From positions 1 through 5,829 of the forward strand of contig CADBQE010000187.1 in assembly GCA_902796695.1 (NCBI GenBank): 5,829 bases of DNA, read 5' to 3'. Origin of the DNA: an uncultured Lachnospiraceae bacterium (GTDB lineage Bacteria; Bacillota; Clostridia; Lachnospirales; Lachnospiraceae). The notes below the pieces were generated by a model. The model did no database searches. It had not been told where the DNA came from and saw nothing but the letters and a program-made list of their open reading frames with translations. The translations under genes and the position numbers were made by a program. Below are positions 1-5,527 of this stretch, one piece after another. Numbering within the stretch: the stretch's first letter is position 1; every line of letters begins with the position of its first letter.

Positions 1-1
1 G

Positions 2-205
2 GAGGCGCAGGCACTGGTGAGGAAGCTGCGGGATTTCATTACGGCGCATTATTATACCTGCACCGGGGAGATCCTGGGCGGCCTGGGCAGGGCCTACGCT
101 GCCGGCGGGGAGTTTACGCGGAATATTGACAAGGCGGGCGGAGACGGGACCGCGGCGTTTGCGGCCGCGGCGATCGAGGCCTTCCGGGAAGCGGAAGAAA
201 ACTGA
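2..205 (+). CDS. MerR-family transcriptional regulator, C-terminal TipAS-type ligand domain (5' end outside window)
   Basis: Only the last 67 residues are visible; the frame is open to the left edge, so the gene starts outside the window and the in-frame GTG at 17 is not a credible start. The residues 'HYYTCTGEILGGLGRAY' and 'FTRNIDKAGG' followed by a short amphipathic helix match the end of the TipAS antibiotic-recognition domain, which in MerR regulators such as TipA follows the DNA-binding and coiled-coil parts and binds small cyclic or thiopeptide-like ligands. The N-terminal winged helix cannot be checked. The stop lies 20 bases before the next gene, so read-through into the WYL pair is possible, but a functional link is not implied. 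Family call is by remembered motif pattern. Confidence 0.75.
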   Translation, partial: EAQALVRKLRDFITAHYYTCTGEILGGLGRAYAAGGEFTRNIDKAGGDGTAAFAAAAIEAFREAEEN

Positions 206-225
206 CGGCCCGCAGCGGGAGTACG

Positions 226-1479
226 ATGGCGTATCATGAGCTGATCAAAAATTTCAGCCGGATCCGGGATTACATGAAGGAATTCTATGTGTACGGATTC
301 AAGAGCAGGGGCGGCTACACGCAGAAAAGCGCCCGCTCTTATGATGACGAAAAACGGCGGGTGGAGAGCTGGCTGGGGGATTTTATGTCCTTCAAGCGCA
401 CGCCGGAAGGGAAAAACGTGTTCCTCTCCATCGACAGCCGGACCGTGGAAAGCAATCCGCTGTACACCGCGTGGAAAACGAAGTCGTTCACGGACGGAGA
501 CATCACGCTGCATTTTATCCTGTTCGATATCCTGTACGAACCGTCCGTCCGGCTGACCCTGCAGGAGATCCTGGACAGGATCGACCGGGAGTATCTAGCG
601 GATTTCGGGGAGGCGCTTGAATTTGACGAGTCTACCGTCCGCAAGAAGCTGAAAGAGTATGCGGAGGCGGGGCTCATCCGTACGGAAAAGAGCGGCCGCC
701 GGGTGCTGTACAGCCGGAGCGGCATGACGGAGCTTGCCGGCGCGGAGGACTTCCTGGATTTCTTTTCGGAAGCGGCGCCGTTAGGCGTGATCGGTTCGTT
801 TTTAAAGGACCGCCTGCCGGCGCACCGCAGCCGCTTCAGCTTCAAGCATCACTATATCAATGCCGCGCTGGACAGCGAGATCCTGCTGGCACTGCTGACG
901 GCGATCCGGGAAAAGCGGACGGTCATCCTGGAAAATCAGAGCCGCCGCTATGAGAGGATCACGACGGTCGAAGTCGTTCCGCTGAAGATCCTGGCCGGCG
1001 TGCAGGACGGGCGCTGGTATCTGATGTCGCTGCATCTGAAGGGAAATCTGATAAACTCGTACCGCCTGGATTTCCTGAAAAGCGTGAAGCCCGGCGAGCC
1101 GTTCGAACGATATGATACCATCGCGCGCGTGTATGAGAAGCTGGCGGAGCATTCCTGGAGCGTTTCCTGTGCCTGGAGCCGGAGACGCCTGGAGCATGTG
1201 GAATTTACGGTGCGGGTGCTGCCCGGAGAAGAGTATATCGCGGAGCGGCTGGAGCGGGAAAAGCGCTGCGGAACCGTGGAACAGACGGATGAGACGCACT
1301 GGCGCTTTGCGGCGGATATCTTTAATTCGCAGGAGATCCTCCCCTGGATCCGGACTTTTATCGGCCGCATCACGCAGATGAATTTCTCCAACCGGACCGT
1401 GGAGAACAAATTCAAGGAGGACCTGGAGGCGATGTACCGCCGGTACGGGATCGAAGAAAGCGGGGAGGCCGGATCATGA
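226..1479 (+). CDS. WYL-domain transcriptional regulator (long partner of a tandem WYL pair)
   Basis: A 417-residue predicted cytoplasmic regulator. Residues about 95-165 look like a winged helix-turn-helix: the stretch around 'FDESTVRKKLKEYAEAG' followed by 'LIRTEKSGRRVLYSRS' reads as recognition helix plus wing. Residues about 213-292 are the WYL domain, with the name-giving G262-R-W-Y-L266 and the downstream Y279-R-L-D-F283 strand. Residues about 320-405 resemble the WCX extension. WYL domains are known ligand or nucleic-acid sensing modules (PafBC, DriD bind single-stranded DNA; others control CRISPR and phage-defence loci). The start ATG has GGGAG at 217-221 only 4 bases upstream, a slightly tight spacing. 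The 3' end overlaps the next gene by ATGA, so both products are probably made together. The N-terminal 90 residues are not recognised. Target promoter and ligand are unknown; control of the downstream RNA-repair genes is inference from position. Confidence 0.85.
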   Translation: MAYHELIKNFSRIRDYMKEFYVYGFKSRGGYTQKSARSYDDEKRRVESWLGDFMSFKRTPEGKNVFLSIDSRTVESNPLYTAWKTKSFTDGDITLHFILFDILYEPSVRLTLQEILDRIDREYLADFGEALEFDESTVRKKLKEYAEAGLIRTEKSGRRVLYSRSGMTELAGAEDFLDFFSEAAPLGVIGSFLKDRLPAHRSRFSFKHHYINAALDSEILLALLTAIREKRTVILENQSRRYERITTVEVVPLKILAGVQDGRWYLMSLHLKGNLINSYRLDFLKSVKPGEPFERYDTIARVYEKLAEHSWSVSCAWSRRRLEHVEFTVRVLPGEEYIAERLEREKRCGTVEQTDETHWRFAADIFNSQEILPWIRTFIGRITQMNFSNRTVENKFKEDLEAMYRRYGIEESGEAGS

Positions 1480-2372
1480 TCTTTTCCGAGCTTTATTCCG
1501 CCTATTACAGGTCCGTGGGGGAGATCATATCCGCCTGCCTGCATGGGCATCCGGATGAAAAAGACCTGCGGAAAATCGTGGAGCAGCATGCTTTTTCGGA
1601 GAGCGCGCTGACGGTCCTTCCCGCCCTGAAGGAGGAACGCTGGCAGCTGCTGCGGAAGGATTTTTCCACGCCGATCCGGCACGACCCTTCGCTTCCGCTG
1701 ACGCAGCTGGAAAAACGTTGGCTGAAGGCGGTCCTGCAGGATCCGCGGGTGAAGCTGTTTGACGCCCGGACCTGCGGCCTGGAAGAGACGGAGCCGCTGT
1801 TTGATCTGAACGACATCCGCTGGTATGACCGCTATGCGGACGGCGACCCTTACGAAGATGAGGACTACATTCAGCGCTTCCGCATGGTTCTGGAGGCGAT
1901 CCGCGCCGGAAAACCGCTTCAGGCGGAGCTGATCAACCGTAAAAAGAAGCCGGTCCGGATGCGGTTTATTCCGACGGAACTGGAGTATTCCGAGAAGGAT
2001 GACAAGTTCCGCATCCGGATAACCGGGAGCCGGTTCGCGAATCTGCGGCTGAGCCGCATCAGCAAGCTGGAATACTATACCGGCACGGGCCCCTGGAATT
2101 ATGAGCCGGAGCCCGAAACGGTCAGCGAGGTGGTCCTGGAACTACGGGACGAGCGGAACGCGCTGGACCGGGTCATGAATCATTTCGCCCACCTGGAAAA
2201 AGAAGCGGAGAAGATCGGCCGGGACCGCTACCGGATCCGGCTCCGGTACTGGCAGTCCGACGAGACGGAACTGGTGATCCGGATCCTCGGCTTCGGCCCG
2301 GTCATCAAGGTCCTGGAGCCGGAGAGCTTCGCGGAACTGATCCGGGAACGGCTCCGAAAACAGATCGAGTGA
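1476..2372 (+). CDS. WYL-domain protein lacking an obvious HTH (short partner of the WYL pair)
   Basis: A 298-residue protein whose ATG overlaps the preceding stop as ATGA, with GGGGAGG at 1462-1468 seven bases upstream: a clear coupled start. Residues about 141-203 align with a WYL domain by pattern ('AIRAGKPLQAEL...', basic strand 'RKKKPVRMRFIP', then 'FRIRITG' where WYL itself is expected, then 'LRLSRISKLEYY'). The W-Y-L triad is therefore degenerate. Residues about 215-298 look like a WCX module. The N-terminal 130 residues are acidic/aromatic and show no convincing winged helix, so this may be a sensory or dimerisation partner of the upstream protein, not an independent DNA binder. Tandem WYL proteins acting as heterodimers are known (PafB/PafC). 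A hairpin plus T7 follows the stop by about 20 bases. Confidence 0.75.
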   Translation: MIFSELYSAYYRSVGEIISACLHGHPDEKDLRKIVEQHAFSESALTVLPALKEERWQLLRKDFSTPIRHDPSLPLTQLEKRWLKAVLQDPRVKLFDARTCGLEETEPLFDLNDIRWYDRYADGDPYEDEDYIQRFRMVLEAIRAGKPLQAELINRKKKPVRMRFIPTELEYSEKDDKFRIRITGSRFANLRLSRISKLEYYTGTGPWNYEPEPETVSEVVLELRDERNALDRVMNHFAHLEKEAEKIGRDRYRIRLRYWQSDETELVIRILGFGPVIKVLEPESFAELIRERLRKQIE

Positions 2373-2393
2373 GGAATACGATGAAATTTTACG

Positions 2394-2422
2394 GCTGCGG
2401 ACGGAAGTTCGCAGCTTTTTTT
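2394..2422 (+). terminator. Intrinsic terminator (or attenuator) after the WYL pair
   Basis: GCTGCG at 2394-2399 pairs perfectly with CGCAGC at 2410-2415, with a 10-base loop, followed directly by seven Ts (2416-2422). It begins 21 bases after the WYL stop. The stem is only 6 bp, so termination may be partial. The loop also contains ACGGAA, complementary to TTCCGT at 2421-2426, so a pseudoknot could compete with or stabilise it (see the next entry). Confidence 0.65.
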
Positions 2423-2426
2423 CCGT
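2394..2426 (+). promoter_or_regulatory. Possible H-type pseudoknot overlapping the terminator
   Basis: Terminator loop bases 2401-2406 (ACGGAA) are perfectly complementary to 2421-2426 (TTCCGT), just past the hairpin. With the 6-bp terminator stem this gives an H-type pseudoknot geometry: loop 1 of 1 base, 3 bases between the second-stem strand and the first-stem return, and a T-only 5-base third loop. The second stem uses the last two Ts of the U-tract, so it could affect RNA release. Hand-derived pairing; could be chance. Confidence 0.3.
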
Positions 2427-2457
2427 GATAAGGAGGGGAATAATTGGTAGACTGCGG

Positions 2458-2497
2458 GTGCAGGGAAGAGGAACGGTTATCGGACCGATTCCTGCAC
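2458..2497 (+). other. RNA hairpin I of the candidate ncRNA
   Basis: GTGCAGG (2458-2464) pairs perfectly with CCTGCAC (2491-2497) and can continue by G-T and A-T. An inner stem CGGT (2474-2477)/ACCG (2484-2487) closes a 6-base loop. An alternative inner register pairs GGAA (2470-2473) with TTCC (2489-2492). An exact A-A-T-T-G-G-T-A-G-A-C string, as in D loops of many tRNA-Leu genes, lies just 5' at 2442-2452, but I find no D stem around it. Confidence 0.5.
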
Positions 2498-2507
2498 TGA
2501 CTGAAGA

Positions 2508-2619
2508 AAGATGCATACAGCAAATATGCGGAGATGCTTTGGCCGTTGAACAGGCGCCCCGACTGCGTATCGGGGAAGGAGTCCGGTGAGAGACCGGACA
2601 GGCAGAAAAAATGCATCTT
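2508..2619 (+). other. Long-range 9-bp stem enclosing two perfect hairpins
   Basis: AAGATGCAT (2508-2516) is the exact reverse complement of ATGCATCTT (2611-2619), 94 bases apart. Inside lie CCCCGA (2557-2562)/TCGGGG (2570-2575) with a 7-base loop, and GTCCGGT (2581-2587)/ACCGGAC (2593-2599) with loop GAGAG. The two hairpins are 5 bases apart and could stack. Two perfect stems nested in a perfect long-range stem argue for a selected RNA fold. A competing local hairpin GCATA/TATGC (2513-2517/2525-2529) exists. Confidence 0.5.
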
Positions 2620-2623
2620 GAAA

Positions 2624-2703
2624 AAGGCACCCACAGCAAAATCGAATGGTAAGAGATCTTTGGGTTCTCGGGCGGGTTCGAATCCCGCGGGGTATGGTGC
2701 CTT
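2624..2703 (+). ncRNA. tRNA-like domain: acceptor-like stem, D-loop-like motif and perfect T arm
   Basis: AAGGCACC (2624-2631) pairs perfectly with GGTGCCTT (2696-2703). Inside, ATC (2641-2643)/GAT (2655-2657) frames a loop containing AATGGTAA, the D-loop consensus with conserved GG. At 2672-2688 is a textbook T arm: 5-bp stem GCGGG/CCCGC and 7-base loop TTCGAAT. Only 14 bases separate the D-like arm from the T stem, so there is no normal anticodon arm; GAGA (2653-2656)/TCTC (2666-2669) is an alternative small stem. Seven bases (2689-2695) separate the T arm from the closing stem and there is no encoded CCA end. This is therefore a mimic or relic, not a translating tRNA. T-loop mimicry is known in bacterial YrlA RNAs. 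Confidence 0.55.
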
Positions 2704-2717
2704 GTTTAGAAAAAAAG

Positions 2718-2724
2718 AAAGGAG
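2718..2724 (+). promoter_or_regulatory. Ribosome binding site fixing the DUF2828 start at 2733
   Basis: AAAGGAG lies 8 bases before ATG 2733, at optimal spacing. The frame is also open from an upstream ATG at 2646, but that codon sits inside the D-loop-like motif of the RNA and has no Shine-Dalgarno, so 2733 is chosen. Confidence 0.85.
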
Positions 2725-2732
2725 TTGGTTTC

Positions 2733-4214
2733 ATGCTGAAATATCTGAAGGAAGAAGCGAATCGGACGCGGACGGAGAACGGAGCGGTCACGCCGGCGAC
2801 GACCGGGTCGGACTGTCTGGATCTGTTTGCGACCATCGGGGCGCTGCGCCGGGAAAGCGACGATGAGATCCTCAAGCGCTTTTTCCGCGCGTATGCGGAA
2901 GACCGGGATGCCGCCATGAAACTGCTCTTTTTCGGGCGGGATATCCGCGGCGGGCTGGGGGAGCGGCGCGTGTTCCGCGTGATCTTCCGCCGGCTGGCGG
3001 ATCAGGAACCGGACAGCGTGCGGAAAAACATCCGTCTGACCGCGGAATTCGGGCGGTTCGACGACCTGCTTTCCCTTCTGGGAACGCGCTGCGAAAAAGA
3101 CGCGCTGGCGTTCCTGAAAGAACAGTTCGAGCGGGATCTGCAGGCGCTGGAAGCCGGGGAACCCGTCTCGCTTCTGGGAAAATGGCTTCCGTCCGCCAAT
3201 GCTTCCGCGAAGGAAACGGCGGCGGCCGCGAGGAAGATCATCCGCGCGTTCGGGCTCCGGGAGGCTGATTACCGGAAGAGCCTGTCCGCGCTGCGGGCCC
3301 GCATCCGCATCCTGGAGAACAATCTCCGGGAAAAAGATTACACGTTTGATTATGAGAAGCAGCCGTCGCGGGCTCTGTTCAAATACCGGAAGGCGTTTCT
3401 GCGGAACGACGGAGTGCGGTATCAGACCTTCCTGCAGCGCGCGGGGGAGGGCAAGGCGGTCCTGCACGCAGACAATGTTGCTCCGTATGAGCTGGTGGAC
3501 GCGTGTCTGCAGTGCGCTCCGGGCGGCTTCATGAAGAAGATCACCGAGGAGGAAAAGCGGGCGCTGAATGCGACCTGGGCGGCGCTGCCGGATTTCGGCG
3601 GGGAGGACAACAGTCTGGCCGTCATCGATACCTCCGGATCCATGTACTGGGCCTCGGCCGGGCCCCGGCCGGCCAGCGTGGCACTGTCTCTGGGGCTCTA
3701 CTTTGCGGAGCGGAACGGCGGCGCTTTCCGGAACCACTTTATTGAATTTTCAGCCACGCCGCAGCTGATCGAGATCAAAGGGGAAACCTTCGCGGACCGA
3801 CTGCGTTACGCGGCCTCCTTCTGCCAGGTGGCCAATACGGACCTGGAGGCGGTATTTGATCTGATCCTGAAGGCAGCGGTAAAGAATCGTGTTCCGCAGG
3901 ATGAACTGCCCGCCCGGTTAGTCATCATTTCGGACATGGAATTCGACCAATGCGTGCATCGGGCGGAGCTTTCGAACTTCGAGAACGCGAAGCGGAAGTT
4001 TGAGGCGGCCGGATACCGGCTCCCGGAGATCGTTTTCTGGAACGTGGCCAGCCGCAACCGGCAGCAGCCCGTGACTATGAACGAAGAAGGCGTGGCCCTG
4101 GTCTCCGGCGTCACCCCGCGGCTGTTCGGCATGATAGCCGGCGGCGCACTCTCTCCGTACGCCTTCATGAAAGAAGTGCTGGAGAGTGAGCGGTACGCGC
4201 AGATCACGGCTTAA
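2733..4214 (+). CDS. DUF2828-family, TROVE/Ro60-like protein with C-terminal vWA domain
   Basis: A 493-residue, probably cytoplasmic protein. Residues about 25-285 are helix-rich and repeat-like, with the DUF2828 signature around residues 65-82 ('LLFFGRDIRGGLGERRVFR') and the basic 'LFKYRKAFLRND' near 215. Residues about 293-485 form a von Willebrand A domain with a complete MIDAS: D299-T-S301-G-S303, T369 in 'VANTDLEAVFD', and D401 in 'IISDMEFD'. Ro60/Rsr proteins have the same order: a HEAT-like TROVE ring that binds misfolded RNA ends and Y RNA, then a MIDAS vWA domain. DUF2828 is a separate but similarly built family with no settled function; an RNA-binding scaffold role is inference. Support comes from the flanking structured RNA and the RtcB gene 59 bases downstream. 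No signal peptide or membrane segment. Its leader overlaps the candidate RNA, so RNA processing could set its expression. Confidence 0.8.
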   Translation: MLKYLKEEANRTRTENGAVTPATTGSDCLDLFATIGALRRESDDEILKRFFRAYAEDRDAAMKLLFFGRDIRGGLGERRVFRVIFRRLADQEPDSVRKNIRLTAEFGRFDDLLSLLGTRCEKDALAFLKEQFERDLQALEAGEPVSLLGKWLPSANASAKETAAAARKIIRAFGLREADYRKSLSALRARIRILENNLREKDYTFDYEKQPSRALFKYRKAFLRNDGVRYQTFLQRAGEGKAVLHADNVAPYELVDACLQCAPGGFMKKITEEEKRALNATWAALPDFGGEDNSLAVIDTSGSMYWASAGPRPASVALSLGLYFAERNGGAFRNHFIEFSATPQLIEIKGETFADRLRYAASFCQVANTDLEAVFDLILKAAVKNRVPQDELPARLVIISDMEFDQCVHRAELSNFENAKRKFEAAGYRLPEIVFWNVASRNRQQPVTMNEEGVALVSGVTPRLFGMIAGGALSPYAFMKEVLESERYAQITA

Positions 4215-4222
4215 GCAGGCAC

Positions 4223-4258
4223 ACGGGCGGGCATGAGATCATGTTCCGCCCGTTTTTT
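4223..4258 (+). terminator. Strong hairpin plus T6 between the DUF2828 gene and rtcB
   Basis: ACGGGCGG (4223-4230) pairs perfectly with CCGCCCGT (4246-4253); CATG (4232-4235) and CATG (4240-4243) extend the stem around an AGAT loop, and Ts run from 4253 to 4258. It starts 9 bases after the DUF2828 stop and ends 15 bases before rtcB. It looks like a full intrinsic terminator, so rtcB is either expressed by partial read-through (lower dose than the Ro-like protein) or under antitermination. No promoter fits in the remaining gap. Confidence 0.8.
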
Positions 4259-4261
4259 CAA

Positions 4262-4266
4262 GAGGA
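4262..4266 (+). promoter_or_regulatory. Ribosome binding site fixing the rtcB start at 4274
   Basis: GAGGA lies 7 bases before ATG 4274. The in-frame upstream ATG at 4241 is inside the terminator stem-loop and lacks a Shine-Dalgarno, so 4274 is chosen; the protein then begins 'MFEINGT', typical of this RtcB subgroup. Confidence 0.8.
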
Positions 4267-4273
4267 CAGAGAA

Positions 4274-5506
4274 ATGTTTGAGATAAACGGAACAGTAACT
4301 ACGGCGATCTGCTACGCCACGGTCGTGGAAGAGGAAGCGATCGAGCAGATCCGGAATATGTGCAGCTACGCGCTGACGGAGGGCAGCCGCGTGCGCATCA
4401 TGCCCGACGTGCATGCCGGCAAGGGCTGCACGGTCGGAACCACCATGACAATTATCGACAAGGCGTGCCCGAACATCGTGGGCGTGGACATCGGCTGCGG
4501 CATGTACACGGTCAAGCTGGACGTGAAGGAGCCGGACTTCAAGCTGATCGACGCGGCGTGCTATTACATCCCTTCCGGGATGGCGGTCTGGGAAGGGCGG
4601 CAGGAGCATTTCGACCTGACCGGATTAAAGTGCTATCGCTCCCTGAAGGACACCAGGCGTCTGGAGCGCTCTCTGGGGACGCTGGGCGGCGGCAACCACT
4701 TTATCGAGGTGGAGAAGGCGTCCGACGGGACGTACTATCTGGTCATCCACTCCGGAAGCCGCAACCTGGGCAAGCAGGTGGCGGAGATCTACCAGCAGCT
4801 GGCGATCGACCTGCACATGGGCAAGGACGAGTACTTTCAGAAGCGCGAGGAGATCATCCGCACCTACAAGGAGGAAGGCCGCCGGACCGAGATCCAGGCC
4901 GCGCTGAAGCAGCTGGAGCATGAGTTCAAGACGAAGGATCCGGACGCCCCGAAGGACCTCTGCTGGCTGTGGGGCAGCTATTTGGAAGACTACCTGCACG
5001 ACGTGGAGATCTGCCAGCGCTTTGCCCGCCGCAGCCGCGAGAAGATGGCGGAGATCATTCTGGAGCGCACCGGGATGAAGGCACTGGAGGCCTTCCACAC
5101 GATCCACAACTACATCGACACGGAGGAAATGATCCTGCGGAAGGGCGCCATCGCCGCCCATAAGGGCGAGAAGGTCCTGATCCCCATCAATATGCGCGAC
5201 GGCTCCGTCCTGGCGGTCGGGAAGGGCAACCCGGAGTGGAATTACTCCGCGCCGCACGGCGCCGGCCGCATCATGTCCCGCACGGCCGCGAAGAAGCAGC
5301 TCAGCATGGCCGAATACCGGGAATCCATGAAGGGCATCTTCACCACCTCCGTCTGCACGGAAACCCTGGACGAAGCCCCCATGGCCTACAAGTCCCTGGA
5401 GGACATCATCGACTTGATCCGCGACTCCGTGGACATCATCGACATCATGAAGCCCGTCTACAACTTCAAGGCTTCCGACGACGAGGTACCGTGGAAGAAG
5501 AGATAA
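4274..5506 (+). CDS. rtcB: RtcB-family RNA ligase (3'-phosphate or 2',3'-cyclic phosphate to 5'-OH)
   Basis: A 410-residue cytoplasmic enzyme that seals RNA breaks left by ribotoxin-type cleavage, using GTP and Mn2+ through a histidine-GMP intermediate (family knowledge). Visible motifs: D45-V-H47-A-G-K-G51; metal-binding D72-I-G-C75-G; G135-T-L-G-G-G-N141-H142; H159-S-G-S-R163; H278-N279; the guanylylated histidine H328 in 'APHGAGR'; and the closing D366-E-A-P-M-A-Y-K373. All expected metal ligands (D72, C75, H142, H159, H278) are present, so it should be active. The length fits the shorter RtcB subgroup; the E. coli type has 'CHGAGR' and G-S-G-N where this has 'PHGAGR' and G-G-G-N. Residues about 180-265 are charged and helical. 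Codons lean to C/G third positions (AAG, GAC, ATC) more than in the WYL genes. No rtcA, archease or prfH is in the window. The upstream hairpin suggests expression below that of the DUF2828 gene. Confidence 0.93.
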   Translation: MFEINGTVTTAICYATVVEEEAIEQIRNMCSYALTEGSRVRIMPDVHAGKGCTVGTTMTIIDKACPNIVGVDIGCGMYTVKLDVKEPDFKLIDAACYYIPSGMAVWEGRQEHFDLTGLKCYRSLKDTRRLERSLGTLGGGNHFIEVEKASDGTYYLVIHSGSRNLGKQVAEIYQQLAIDLHMGKDEYFQKREEIIRTYKEEGRRTEIQAALKQLEHEFKTKDPDAPKDLCWLWGSYLEDYLHDVEICQRFARRSREKMAEIILERTGMKALEAFHTIHNYIDTEEMILRKGAIAAHKGEKVLIPINMRDGSVLAVGKGNPEWNYSAPHGAGRIMSRTAAKKQLSMAEYRESMKGIFTTSVCTETLDEAPMAYKSLEDIIDLIRDSVDIIDIMKPVYNFKASDDEVPWKKR

Positions 5507-5527
5507 ATATAGGCCAATAATTAACGG

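Larger units (their letters stand above)
2427..2710 (+). ncRNA. Structured non-coding RNA, candidate Y-RNA-like RNA with tRNA-mimic 3' domain
   Basis: About 300 bases between the WYL pair and the DUF2828 gene hold no convincing protein gene but several perfect complementary segments in a modular order: hairpin 2458-2464/2491-2497; long-range 9-bp stem 2508-2516/2611-2619 enclosing hairpins 2557-2575 and 2581-2599; and an 8-bp stem 2624-2631/2696-2703 enclosing a D-loop-like motif and a perfect T arm. In rsr operons of other bacteria a Y RNA, some with tRNA-like modules (YrlA), sits next to the Ro60-orthologue gene; the position and the T arm here match that plan. Exact ends are not determined: the 5' end lies somewhere after the terminator, and the 3' end is probably near 2703-2710 or the RNA is processed from the DUF2828 mRNA leader. 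No strong promoter was found; AATAAT at 2439-2444 is a weak -10 candidate without a good -35. Confidence 0.55.

Noticed and set aside
2439..2444. AATAAT as -10 box of a promoter for the ncRNA
   Set aside because: Five of six matches, but the bases 17 upstream are all T and do not resemble TTGACA; too weak to call.
2443..2589. Open frame of about 48 codons after the AAGGAGG, starting with ATT
   Set aside because: ATT is not a credible start, and the segment is better explained by RNA stems. No recognisable protein family.
2672..2703. Ordinary tRNA gene at the T arm
   Set aside because: There is no anticodon arm of normal size, the D-like stem is only 3 bp, the 7 bases after the T stem find no proper acceptor partner in place, and no CCA follows.
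2427..2710. Group I or group II intron in the structured spacer
   Set aside because: I could not find a group II domain V or the conserved group I core segments, and there is no split gene around it.
2646..2732. N-terminal extension of the DUF2828 protein from ATG 2646
   Set aside because: That ATG lies in the D-loop-like motif without a Shine-Dalgarno, and the extension would translate the T arm; ATG 2733 has an excellent site.
2706..3737. Long reverse-strand frame (343 codons) opposite the DUF2828 gene
   Set aside because: Antisense shadow; the forward frame has DUF2828 and vWA motifs with a good ribosome binding site.
4241..4273. Eleven-residue extension of RtcB from ATG 4241
   Set aside because: The codon is inside the terminator hairpin and lacks a ribosome binding site; family members begin near the chosen start.
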